Assembly (NCBI GenBank): GCA_036927565.1
Contig: JAYESD010000007.1
Location: forward strand, 7,089,644-7,153,643
From: Tuctoria greenei
Taxonomy: Eukaryota; Streptophyta; Magnoliopsida; Poales; Poaceae
Direction of reading: 5' to 3'
Length of the DNA stretch: 64,000 nt
Shown here: piece after piece, positions 20,978-31,985 of the stretch
Position numbering within the stretch: position 1 is the first letter of the stretch
Layout: every line of letters starts with the position of its first letter
Program-made: the position numbers and the translations under genes
Notes under the pieces: model-generated
What the model was told of the DNA's origin: nothing
Database searches by the model: none
The model's input: the letters and a program-made list of their open reading frames with translations, nothing else

Positions 20978-23824
20978 ATACCTAAAACCAAGGAATAGTT
21001 CTGTTTTGTAGGCGTACTCCTCCGGTAGATCAAAATGGGTACTAGACAGCAGATGCCCCAATCATATGATCAGAGAGAGGAATATGTTCATGGAGTATGA
21101 GCACAATGCAGATCCAAGTGAAAAGATATACTTTGGAGACAACAGCAAAGGAAAGGTCCTTGGTAGTGGTCGTGCAGCGCTTGTCGGGCAGGAAAACAAG
21201 TTGGAGCACCGCACCTCGCCAAGAACGTGATGACTACCACAAGACAGCTGAAACTTCTTCACATGGACCTTTTCGGTCCAATTGCTTATATAAGCATCGG
21301 CGGTAAGAAATATGGTTTAGTTATTGTTGATGATTTTTCAAGATTCACCTGGGTATTTTTCTTGTATGAGAAATCAGAAACTCAGGGAATCCTCAAGAAA
21401 TTCCTGAACAGAGCTCAGAACAAATTCTCCTCAACTGTGAAGAACATTAGAAGTGACAATGGGACAAAATTCAAAATACACAAGTTGAGGAGTACTAGAT
21501 GAAGAAGGAATAAAGCACGAATTTTCGGCACCCTACTCCCCTCAACAAAACGGGGTGGCCGAAAGGAAAAACAGAACACTAATCAAGATGGCGAGGACAA
21601 TACTGGATGAGTACAAAACATCGGACTGGTTTTGGGCTGAAGCGGTGAACACCGCTTGTCACGCCACAAACCGGTTGTATCTTCACCGACTCTTGAAGAA
21701 AATGCCCTATGAGACTCTCACCGGTAACAAACCAAATATTTCATATTTTAAAGTATTTGGTTGCAAATGTTTTATTCTGAACAAGAAACTGAAAACTTCG
21801 AAGTTCCGGTTCTTGCTCGGTTATGATTCGAACGCCTACGCCTATCGTGTCTTCAACAAAGTCTCTGGCCTTGTTGAAGTAGCACATGACGTAGTGTTCG
21901 ATTAAACTAACAGCTTCCAAGTGGAGCAAGTTGATAAGTGTGTGCAAGATCAAGAAGAATCCCCATGTCAAGCGTTGAGGAGGATGGCACTTGGTGATAT
22001 TCGACCTCAAGAGCAACCACAACATGAACCTCAACAGGAAAGCAATGATCAACGGGGAGCTCAAGCACAGGATCAAGATCAGGAAGATCAATAAAACCAC
22101 GGAAGCAATGATCTAGGGGGGAGACAATGAATATGAAGAACAAGCAACTTCACAAGTCCCTCACCCAAGAGTACATCAGAGCATACAAAGAGATCATCCT
22201 GTCAACAACATCATTGGAGACATTGCTAAGGGAGTAACTACTAGATCTCGCATAGCAAATTTTTGTGAACACTACTCTTTTATCTGTTTTTTTGGAACCA
22301 TACAAGGTAGAAGAAGTACTAAAGGATCTAGATTGGGTGATTGCAATGCAAGAGGAGCTAAACAACTTCAAGAAAAATGAAGTATGGGAGCTCGTGGAAA
22401 GACCAAAGGCGAGCATTGTTGGAACCAAATGAGTCTTTCGGAACAAACAAGATGAACATGGAGTGGTATCAAGAAATAAAGCATGACTTGTGGTTAAAGG
22501 TTACTCACAAGTCGAAGGTTTGGACTTCGACGAAACTTTCACTCCCGTAGCTAGACTTCAGTCCATTCGTATTTTATTAGCATATGCTACTTACCATAAT
22601 TTCAAGCTGTATAAAATGGACGTCAAAAGTGATTTCCTCAACTTTCCCATTAAGGATGAAGTGTACGTGGAGCAGCCACCAGGATTTGAAGATCAAGAGT
22701 ACCCCAACCATGTGTACAAACCGTGTAAGGCTCTCCATGGCCTCAAACAAGCTCCTCGAGCTTGGTATGAGTGCCTTAAAGATTTTCTAACTTAAAATGG
22801 GTTTGAAATAGGTAAAGCTAATTATACCTTGTTCACAAAACATTTTGATGATCATCTATTTGTATGTCAAATCTGTGTTGATGATATAATTTTTGGTTTT
22901 TCTAGTAAGTCTTTTTGTGAACAGTTTAGCAAGATTATGACAGACAGGTTCGAGTGTCAATGATGGGCAAATTGAAGTTCTTCTTGGGATTCCATGTGAA
23001 GAAATTAAGAGAGGGCTTGTTCATAAGGCAAACCAAGTACATGCAGGACATCCTCAAGAAGTTCAATATGGACAAGGGCAAGCCCATCAAGACACCCGTG
23101 GCAACTAACAAACATCTCGATCTCAACGAAGATGTTCCAAATGTGGATCAAAAGGTATATCGGTCTATGATTGGCTCATTACTCTATTTATGTGCATCTA
23201 GGCCAGATATTATGCTTAGTGTGTGTATGTGTGCAAGATTTCAAGGCGACCTAAATAGTGCCATTTAATACATTTAAAAAGAATCTTAAGATACCTTGTG
23301 CACACACCCAACTTGGGCCTTTGGTATCCCAAAGGATCCAAGATTATCTTGATAGGTTATTCCGATGCCAACTATGCAGGATGTAAAGTCGATAGAAAGA
23401 GCACGTCGGGGACTTGTCAATTCCTTGGCAGATCCCTAGTTTCATGGTCATCTAAAAGGCAAAACTCTATTGCTCTTTCCACAGCCGAAGCAGAGTATGT
23501 TGCAGCCGGTAGTTGTTGCGCACAACCACTTTGGATGCGACAAGATCTAACGGACTATGGTTACAATATGAACCATATTCCCCTCTTATGTGATAATGAT
23601 AGTGCTATAAAAATTGCACACAACCCAGTAGAGCACTCATGAACTAAGAACATAGATATTCTTCACCATTTTCTAAGAGATCATTCATTAAAAGGTGACA
23701 TAGTAATCTCACATGTTAGGATTGAAAAACAACTTGCAGATATTTTCACCAAGCCACTAGATAAAAAGAGGTTTTGCGAGCTAAGAAACGAGCTAAATAT
23801 ACTTGACTCTAGAAATGTGGCTTG
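20978..23824 (+). pseudogene. pol: C3 Pol remnant
   Basis: Starts within the last codons of gag (PKTKE, then TAG at about 20996-20998) and continues as broken protease, integrase (21227-21502, with DLFGP and RSDNGTKF; 21555-21905), RT (22490-22795 with QMDV changed to KMDV; a VDDIIFG box near 22880; 22954-23268) and RNase H (23298-23642 with SDANYAG and STAEAEY), ending near 23824. At the protease site the DSG codons are rearranged. Stops and indels are scattered, so it cannot be functional. The stop-then-+1 relation at the gag-pol border is the same as in C1. Confidence 0.85.
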
Positions 23825-24017
23825 AAACATTGCATACCTGACTGTGATTTAAAAGTTTACTCATTTTTGCAAAAAATTGCCCCTATCTCGATTTTCTCCT
23901 GAAAACTATTTAAATAAGTAAATCTTGGTGAATTATGGCCATTGTATGATTGCTGATTGCTTACTGGTCATGTTCATCAAGATTATTTGTATAATGATGT
24001 CCTTTAGATCACTATTT
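23825..24017 (+). other. C3 3' untranslated region
   Basis: Non-coding; matches the inverted 3' UTR of C1 at about 400-586. Ends abruptly at the G2 LTR; the last five bases are CTATT, the predicted target site of G2. Confidence 0.75.
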
Positions 24018-27000
24018 GTCACGCCCGGTCATCGTAAAGATGAACAGACACTAATGACATGTACGTCAGGATCAGTTGAATTGTACATGCGTTGCCGAAA
24101 GTGAAATATCATTACATAGCCATGTTCGAATACATAAATAGTCTTACAATACGACCCGAAGGTCTACAAATACACACCACAACCTATTTACAACATCTAA
24201 ACAGTTCACAAAGATTATACTACAGCGGAAGGCTAAATAGATAAGAACGGCTCCATCTCCACAGGCAGTCGCGCGAAGGATCGCCAGCCTAGCCCAAGTC
24301 TTCCATGTTGACGAAGAAGTCTTCTAGTGCTGCTTCTTCTTTATATTCTAATGGAAAAGTAAACGCTTGAGTACATAGAGTACTCAGCAAGTGTGGGAAG
24401 AGAATGACATGATTGGCTAAAGCAAGGGAAGGCCAAATATGGCTTAGGCACTATGCTTAGAACCTAACCTTAGCTTTCAATTATCAACATCATAATTCAA
24501 GAAGTAATTCAACACATAATTAAAGATGATGAATGTAACTTGAATCATAAATAACCACCATTTCCCAACCATAAGCTAATTATGAACTGGCCCCAAGCCG
24601 CTCTTGTCCGTGAGCATGGCTGTCATGACAGTTTTACCAAATCTCTGTAGAGAGTGTACCCTTTCCCCACAAGCAGTGATTTCATCCTCTGTTGCCAGGT
24701 GGACTAAGTGAACCTCCCTGAATGCCCGTGGTAGCTAACCACATTACACACTTCCTTTGGTGTGAGGCTAGGAGATCACAACATGGTCTTTACAAAGGTA
24801 CTCCCGACTAGTGCTAGCCCTCTAAGGTTTCCACCACTGAGGCATTCCCGGAGTAACCCTCCGCTTCAGAGCCCCCTCTTGAGCCTTGCGGTTCCCAGAG
24901 CAGTACCCCTGCATCATTCCGCGCACCATCCCACCACTAGTATTTCATCGGGAGAAACCTATTTAATTGACCAAGCTGCCCCATCTCAGTCTCGTGATGG
25001 TACTATAAAGCTTAGTGGCTTCCTCCATAAACCGGTCCTTAGAATCCGGTGGTACCAAACCCAATCCCGGGTCTCGTGCAAACTGCACCATACCAAATCT
25101 ATCCAACCACCAGATTCCTATCCACTACTATTGTGTATCCACCACAATTAAAGTGATCATAAAGCTTAACATGTCACAATTGTATGAAATCTCATTCCCA
25201 ATGTCTAAGCATGGCTAAGCATAATTAATACCTATCTACTTCCAAACCCACATCTAGTGACAAGGAATTATATGGAACAAGGTATGAAACATGAAATAGG
25301 ACATCATTTTATTTAGCATGCATCTAACTAAAATCCTAAAATTGGTACAAGATGGTCAAGGGCACTTGCCTTCTTCGGATACTTGATTGTTGGTGAAGTC
25401 TTGGTCTTGGAGATTAAAGTTGGGGTCGTAGTACGACTCTAAACATATTACCCAAGCATGACAAAGAGAAAATAAAAGCTACATAAGTAAAGAGCACACA
25501 ATACATGGCATCACAACATACACATAGGCATAAAACTCTATACTAATGCGTCCCTGCGAAGTATTTATTTCTTTACATAGCCAAAATATGCATTTTATAT
25601 TTATCTTACATATTTAGGATTTATTTATGGCCTAAAATCATTTTTATTGAATTTTCTATGGCCAAAATGTATTTTAAACATTTTTAATAAATTTTTCTTG
25701 GTCAAAATACATTTTATTTGTACTCTACAATTTAATCACAACATAAAAATACTTTACACAAATTTTCCTACTATTTTTACACTTATTTACCATTTTTATC
25801 TATTTTCTACACATTAAATACTCCTAAAAACAATATTTAGCAATTAAATAAAAGTCCAGGGGCTGGTTAATAAGTTTTCCATACTATACAGGGGCTAAAT
25901 CAATAATTCTACAAATTTCCAGGGGCTAGATTGCCTAATTAAGTGATTAAATCCAATTCCAGAGAATCCAGGGGTTAGTTTGCATATTCTGGGGTTAGAT
26001 TTGCATTCCAGAGAAGTAAAGGGGGTAGCTGGTAAGATTCCAGGGATCTGGGTGAAAATGCGGAGGCGGGAAAGGGACTTTGAATGTGGGCCGTCGGATC
26101 CGAAATGAATGCACGGGATTTTATTAAATGAACCGGTACGCACGATATAATCTCGGCCGTTCGGTTTGAACCGAGGGCCGAGATGCGGCCACGTCGCCCC
26201 GGCGGCGCTGACCTCGCGCGCGCGGCGGCGCTCGGCGCCCGCTGCGGTGACTTCGTCGGAGTTGGCCAAATCGGCCCAAATCTCGACTAAACTACGCGCA
26301 TTGAACTCTAAACGAAAGAGGGGAGTAAGGGAAACATACCTATCTGAGTTTCGAAGTCCGAAATTGGCTGGGAAGTAGTCGGCGACGAGAGGCGGCGGTG
26401 GTTGGCGTCGGCACCCGTCGATTCCGGCAAAATCTCGGGGATCTCCCCACGGTTTCTTGCCCGGCGTGCTCCTGGCGACAAGGGACAGAGGTTAGAGGGG
26501 AGAGGGGAGGGAGATAATGGCCGGTTAGTCGGGAACGCTTGCGACATACCGGGAACGGCGGTTGGCTAGGGTTTGAAGGGGGGGGGAAGAAGAAAGAGAG
26601 GGGGAATGGGGAATTTTATAGGGGGGAAGCGTGCGGCAGTTGTCGGCGCGCGCGAATGGCAGTTCCCCGGGGTGATTTGGCGCCTGGGGTGGCAGTTTGA
26701 GGTGGGGTGGCGCGGTGTGGGCATGGCACGGAAAGGGAGCGACGGTTGCCCAAGGAAGAAGATGATAGGCGGGGGCCACTGGCAGAGAGAGAAGAGGGAG
26801 GGGAGTTGGCTGGGCCGCGGGTGAGAAGGGGAAAGATGGGCCAGGGTGGGGAAATTTGGCCCAACAGGGGGAGTTATTCTTTTTCTTTTTCTTTTTTCAT
26901 TTCTTTTCTTTTGTTTTGATTTCAAATTCAAATTTCAATCGTATTCTACTCGTTTGAACTTCAAAAATTCACACAAAAATGCAACACACAAATGCACCTT

Positions 27001-27039
27001 GTTTTATACATTTTATGTACATCAAATATGGGTGTTACA
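24018..27039 (-). repeat. G2 3' LTR (about 3.0 kb)
   Basis: Minus strand begins TGTAACACCC (27039) and ends GGGCGTGACA (24018). The first 886 bp from the left match the truncated copy at 32970-33856, apart from an approximately 44-bp gap in the latter. A likely TATAAAA (minus) is at 26614-26620, giving a short U3. The segment 26040-26870 is very GC-rich and contains accidental open frames on both strands. The segment 24560-24960 is distantly similar to the middle of the G3/G4 LTRs, supporting common ancestry. Confidence 0.88.
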
Positions 27040-27057
27040 ACTCTACCCCCCTTAAAA
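27040..27057 (-). promoter_or_regulatory. G2 polypurine tract
   Basis: Minus strand TTTTAAGGGGGGTAGAGT directly before the 3' LTR start. The same TTTTAAGGGGG(G)TAGG tract precedes LTRs B and C of G3/G4. Confidence 0.85.
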
Positions 27058-27085
27058 GGAATCTCGCCCTCGAGCTTCGGACGTC

Positions 27086-27904
27086 CTAAGAGAATAGGTG
27101 AGGGAAATCCGCCTTGAGATCTTCTTCTCTTTCCCATGTAGCTTCTGCCTCTGAGTGATGTTTCCATTGCACTTTACACATGCGAATGACTTTGTTTCTG
27201 GTAACCTTTTCTAATGTCTCAAGTATCTTGACAGGTTGTTCCACATAAGACAAATCTTCTTGTACATCAACTGCTTCCATAGGTAATTGTTCCTCAGGCA
27301 CTCTCAGACACTTCTTAAGTTGTGACACATGAAATACATTATGTACATCTGACAAGTGCGGTGGAAGCTCAAGCTGATAAGCCACTTCTCCTTGTCGTTC
27401 TAAGATCTTGAACGGACCAATGTAGCGGGGTGACAACTTACCTCTTACTTTAAATCTTCTCAACCCTCTCATAGGTGACACCTTCAAGTACACATAATCA
27501 CCAACCTCAAATGTTAGATCACGTCTTCGAGTATCTGCATAACTCTTCTGTCTTGTTTGGGCTGCCTTTAGGTTCTTTCGAATTTCTTGCACTTGTCTTT
27601 CAGCCTCTTTCAATACATCAGGACTAAAGACTTGGCTTTCCCCAGTTTGATTCCAAAACAACGGTGTCCTACATTTCCGCCCATATAATGCTTCAAAAGG
27701 AGACATCTTTAAACTGGCTTGATAACTATTGTTGTAAGAGAATTCGGCATATGGCAGATTCTTATCCCAACTTTGGCTATTCTTTAGAGCACACGCTCTC
27801 AACATGTCTTCTAATATCTGGTTTGTACGTTCTGTCTGACCATCAGTCTAAGGATGATATGCCGAACTAAAATTTAAACGGGTATCCATTGATTCATGCA
27901 ACTT
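27086..27904 (-). pseudogene. G2 Pol C-terminus: integrase end and chromodomain
   Basis: Minus strand: integrase catalytic Glu region (TDGQTERTNQ, about 27860-27830) preceded by a TAG codon, then an open stretch 27805-27086 with the integrase C-terminal GPFKILERQGEVAY and HVSQLKKCL motifs, followed by a chromodomain (about last 50 residues: YVEQPVKIL ... KVQWKHH ... ATWE). Chromodomains in this place are known in chromoviruses and can recognise methylated histone H3. The domain itself is uninterrupted and ends at a stop just before the polypurine tract. Confidence 0.85.
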
Positions 27905-29221
27905 CTACCAGAATCTTGAGGTGAATTGAGTGCCTCTGTCTGAGATGATCTTCTTAGGAACCCCATGTAAACACACAATCCTAGAGATATACAGTTCCGC
28001 CAACTTGGGACCATTATAAGTTTCTTTCACGGGAATAAAGTGAGCAACTTTAGTCAAACGATCCACTATAACCCATATAGAATCATATCCAGACTGTGTC
28101 CTTGGTAGTCCCATAATGAAATCCATACTAATTTCTTCCCATTTCCATTCCAACACTTTGATTAGTTGCAACAACCCTGGTCTTTGGTGTTTCGCTTTAA
28201 TCAATTGACATGTATCACATATGGCCACATATTCTGCTACATCCTGTTTCAATCCATGCCACCAATATCGATCTTTAAGGTCTTGATACATCTTTGTGCT
28301 TCCGGGATGAATGGAGTATGATGAGTTATGAGCTTCCCTTAGTATCAACTCTCTAATCTCCTTGATATCTGGAACACAAATCCTCCTTCCAAGCCATAGG
28401 GTTCCTTGTTCATCCCCCCTAAAGTTCGGAGCTTTTCCCTTCTCCATCAATTGCTTGATCTCCTTAACCTTCTCATCATTCTTTTGTCCTTCTCTTATAT
28501 CACGTTCAAGGGTTGAGTCCACTTCCATAGCAACTGCTTCAGCACTAGATGCTAGGCATAAGTTTAACCTTGCAAACTCTTCACATAACTGGGGTTGAAG
28601 AGCTTGTACTGACAAGTTATTACATTGTCCTTTTCTGCTTAGAGCATCAGTGACCACATTAGCCTTTCCTAGATGGTAGTTGATTCCCACATCGAAGTCA
28701 TTTATTAACTCCAACCAACGACGTTGTCTGAGATTAATATCTAGTTGTGTGAATATGTACTTCAAGCTCTTGTGATCCGTGTATATCTCGGTTCTTTTTC
28801 CCATCAAGTAGTGTCTCCATATCTTCAAAGCATGGACAACAGCCGCCAATTCTAAATCATGGGTTGGATAATTCCTCTCATGTTTCTGAAGTTGTCTTGA
28901 AGCATAAGCTACAACATGTCCTCCTTGCATTAAGACACATCCTAAACCATGACCAGATGCATCAAAATAAACTACAAACTCCTTCTGCATATCAGGCATC
29001 ACCAATACCGGTGCACTGGTTAACCTCTTCTTCAACTCGGCAAAGCTCACTTCACATTCGGGGGTCCACTTGAAAGCAACTACTTTCTCAAGCAACTTGG
29101 TTAGTGGTCGAGAGATATTTGAAAATCCCTCGATGAATCGACGGTAATAACCAGCCATGCCTAAGAATCTTCGTATATCATGTACACTCTCAGGTGTTTC
29201 CCATTTAAGGACATCGGCCAC
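27905..29221 (-). pseudogene. pol: G2 Pol middle: RT thumb, RNase H, integrase zinc and core
   Basis: A 438-codon open stretch. It begins in the RT connection (RRFLGMAGYYRRFI), then RNase H (FDASGHGLGCVLMQ, ELAAVVHAL, TDHKSLKYIF, DALSRKG), the integrase HHCC zinc region (His near 'SIHPGSTKM', CDTCQ) and the integrase core with D in MDFIMGLPRTQ and D in SDRGTQFTS. It ends at a stop just before the third catalytic residue, which is in the next fragment. Confidence 0.87.
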
Positions 29222-29793
29222 TTTGCCTGGACCACTGCTATACCTCCTTCAGATATGACATGACCCAAAAATGACACTTCCTTTTGCCAAAACTCAAACT
29301 TACTAAGTTTGGCATATAATTGGTGTTGGCGAAGCTTCTGTAGAGCCATCCTGATGTGCTCCTCATGCTCTTCTTCAATCTTGGAGTAGATAAGTATGTC
29401 GTCGATGAACACCACTACAAACTTGTCCAAGTAATCCATGAATACCTTGTTCATTAGATACATAAAATATGCCAGAGCATTGGTCAATCCAAACGACATA
29501 ATTTTTTACTCATATAATCCATATCGAGGGACAAATGCAGTCTTGGGAATGTCTGAGGGTCTAATCTTCAGTTGGTGATAACCCGAGCGAAAATCAATCT
29601 TAGAGAACACACATGCTCCTCTCAACTGATCAAACAAATCTTCAATTCTTGGTAATGGGTACTTATTCTTGATTGTTACCGCATTTAAGGCACGGTAATC
29701 CACACACAACCTTTGAGTACCATCCTTCTTGGGTACAAATATGACTGGTGCTCCCCAAGGCGATGAGCTAGGACGAATATATCCTTTCCCCAA
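29161..29793 (-). pseudogene. pol: G2 reverse transcriptase core
   Basis: Two open stretches, 29793-29506 and 29499-29161, separated by one stop (after GLYE) and joined in frame sense. Contains the RT fingers (SSSPWGAPVIFVPKKDG), palm (FSKIDFRSGYHQLKI) and the FIDD active-site box in VVFIDDILIYSK. A shift of frame near 29210 leads into the next fragment. Confidence 0.87.
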
Positions 29794-29817
29794 TAACTCC
29801 TCAATATGATCCTTTAG

Positions 29818-30661
29818 TTAAGCTAGTTGTTTAGCATCCATTCTATACGGCCTCTTATATATTGGGGTCGTTCCAGGTACTAATTCAATGACAAACTCAA
29901 TCTCTCGATCAGGGGGCATACCTGGTAAGTCATCTGGGAATACATCCGGAAACTCACTCACAACCCTGATGCCTTCTATACTCTCAAGATGGTTAAGTTG
30001 TACAAATGCCTGTTGTGTATGATCTGGCTTGAACTCCACTGTAGTGCCATCTGGGTGTGTTAAGCAAACTGTCCTAGTTGCACAATGAATTACTCCTTGA
30101 TTCTTTGTCAGCCAGTCCATCCCCAGAATGATGTCTAATCCTTGTGAGTCCAACACTATTAGGTTGGCCCAAAAGACTACCCCCCCTTATGTTTATACTC
30201 ACTTTACGGCATAAATGCCTTGCCACCATCTCTCCTCCCGGAGAGTTTATCAACAATGGCCGATTCAAGAATGTAACTACCATGTCATGCTTCTTTATGA
30301 AATCTTTGGATATAAATGAATGTGTAGCACCCGAATCAAACAATACTGTGGCGGGGTGGGAATTAGCAGAAAACATACCGATCACCACATCAGGTGCTTC
30401 CTGCGCTTGCTCCAAAGTCACATGGTTGACACGTCCAGGTGCGTTCTGCTGCTTCTTTGGACAATTGTTGGAGTAATGTCCCCATTCTCCACACTTATAG
30501 CATTGAACTCCTGCAGCATTGTTCTGACTCTTATTGCCTCCTGGTTGATTCCTCGGTGGTTGTCCATTGGGACGGTTAGCTGGGGCTGAAGGGCGAGGGG
30601 GTTGCATTTGGTTGCGAGGGGGTTGCATTGGTGGGCGTCGAGGCTGTTGTTGCTGGCGCAT
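29818..30661 (-). pseudogene. G2 zinc knuckle, aspartic protease and RT linker
   Basis: Minus strand 30661-30160: Pro/Gln/Asn-rich stretch, one CCHC zinc knuckle (CYKCGEWGHYSNNC, about 30502-30461), and the protease active site LFDSGATHSF (about 30343-30314). A frameshift near 30160 is followed by the protease flap and ILGMDWL region and the linker to RT (30156-29818), ending at a stop. The protease catalytic Asp is intact. Confidence 0.85.
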
Positions 30662-31600
30662 CTGCTGATTGTAGGGTGTGGGTGGCCTATAGTTGGGGTT
30701 TGAGAATCATTGCCCTGAGTAGTTCATAGGGCGAGTCATGGGTGTTGTAGGCTGAGGGGCGAAACGAGGGCGTCCATTGCTACTAGAGGCATGTCCCAAA
30801 GCCAATTTCCTTTTCCTATCATCATCATCCAGTTCCTTCTTAGTCCTTTCCACCTCAAAAGCTTTGTCAACCAATTTCTGAAAGTCGTTGTAGTCACTGG
30901 AGGACATGGCGAACTTCAGCTCCTTGTCCAGCCCATTCTTGAAATGGAACTTCTTCTTGGAATTCGTATCTACATCTGTCGGTGCATAGCGAGATAACTA
31001 AGTGAATGCATTTAAGTAGGCTCGCACCATCATTCGGCCCTGCTTTAACATGAGGAACTCTTCACGCCTTGCTTGGACTTCTCCCTCAGGCACAAAGTGA
31101 TTGCGGAAATTCGTCCTGAATTCTTCCCAAGTGATGTTCTCCGGACTTTGGTGGGTTTCAGTAAAGGCAGTCCACCAGTCGGTTCCAGGTCCCTGGAGTT
31201 GATGAGAGGCTAGAAGTACCTTCTCTCTTCCTTCACAATGTATAAGCCTCAACTTGCTTTCAATCAATCGAAGCCAATCATCGGCATCCATTGGTTCACT
31301 GACTGTGGCAAAGGTGGGTGGATGAGTGTTAAGGAAGTCCCTTAGAAAGGACCTGGGTGGAAAAGGTGGTGGTGGTGGAAGGTTGTATTGTGGTGGTGGC
31401 GATGGGGCTTGCTGCATAATGGTAACAATTTGGGTAAGGTTGTTGAGCAGTTGGGTTTGAATGGCCATCATCTGCTGCATCTGCTGCGCTGCTGGGGCTC
31501 CTCGAGCACCCCTACCATTCCATCCTGGCACACCTCCAAGTCCTTTCTCTTGGGGCACAACACCCCTTCCACGACCTCTACCTCTACCTCTTCCAGCCAT
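30662..31600 (-). pseudogene. gag: G2 Gag capsid region
   Basis: Start is ATG 31600-31598, directly after CAG. N-terminus MAGRGRGRGRGRG, then a Gln/Met and Pro-rich stretch, and a retrotransposon gag domain (PPTFATVSEPMDADDWL ... TDWWTAF ... EFRTNFRNHFVP, about 31300-31030). In-frame stops at 30998-31000 (TAG, probably a former Gln codon) and 30707-30709 (TGA) break it. The N-terminal Gly-Arg run is common in RNA-binding proteins; plant H2A also begins MAGRG. Confidence 0.83.
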
Positions 31601-31985
31601 CTGTATAGGGAATAATTGAAACTTTTGGATAATAGATAAGATATAGAAGGGTACGCTATGGTAAACGGTCCCAACTACATGCATCAAGGGAAACATATAT
31701 ATATAAAGCAAGCAAATTCATTAATCCACTAGGGCGTATGTGGACAAGATGCTAATGCATTCCACAACTCGCACGACACACTAACAAGCCTATATACAAA
31801 TGACGTTGATGTGGACAGGATGCCGAAGCATTCCACAACTCACGTCGCACACACACACACAACATGAAGCAAACTAATACAATACCATAGATAATACAAC
31901 TCAAGACTAGAGAGGGCGCAGATACACACTCCTACACACTAAGGGTAGGTGTCTTGAGTCGTCCAACAGGGTAACAAGTCTACCC
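31601..31985 (-). other. G2 spacer between H3-tail ORF and gag, with a 45-bp direct repeat
   Basis: No ORF. Two related copies of about 45 bp, each with ATGTGGACA-GATGC and GCATTCCACAACTC, lie at about 31736-31781 and 31809-31853. On the minus strand the spacer ends TTATTCCCTATACAG immediately before the gag ATG, which resembles a 3' splice site. Confidence 0.6.

Larger units (their letters stand above)
20978..24017 (+). mobile_element. C3: degenerate SIRE-like Ty1/Copia element (pol and 3' UTR only)
   Basis: Plus-strand relative of C1; the two pols match throughout. Its gag and 5' LTR must lie left of C2, which split it; its 3' UTR is cut at 24017 by Gypsy G2. It is thus the host of two independent insertions and the oldest element of the left half. 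Confidence 0.85.

Noticed and set aside
26566..26931. Overlapping ORFs in the GC-rich part of the G2 LTR
   Set aside because: Low-complexity GC-rich DNA open in many frames on both strands, no domain, inside an LTR.
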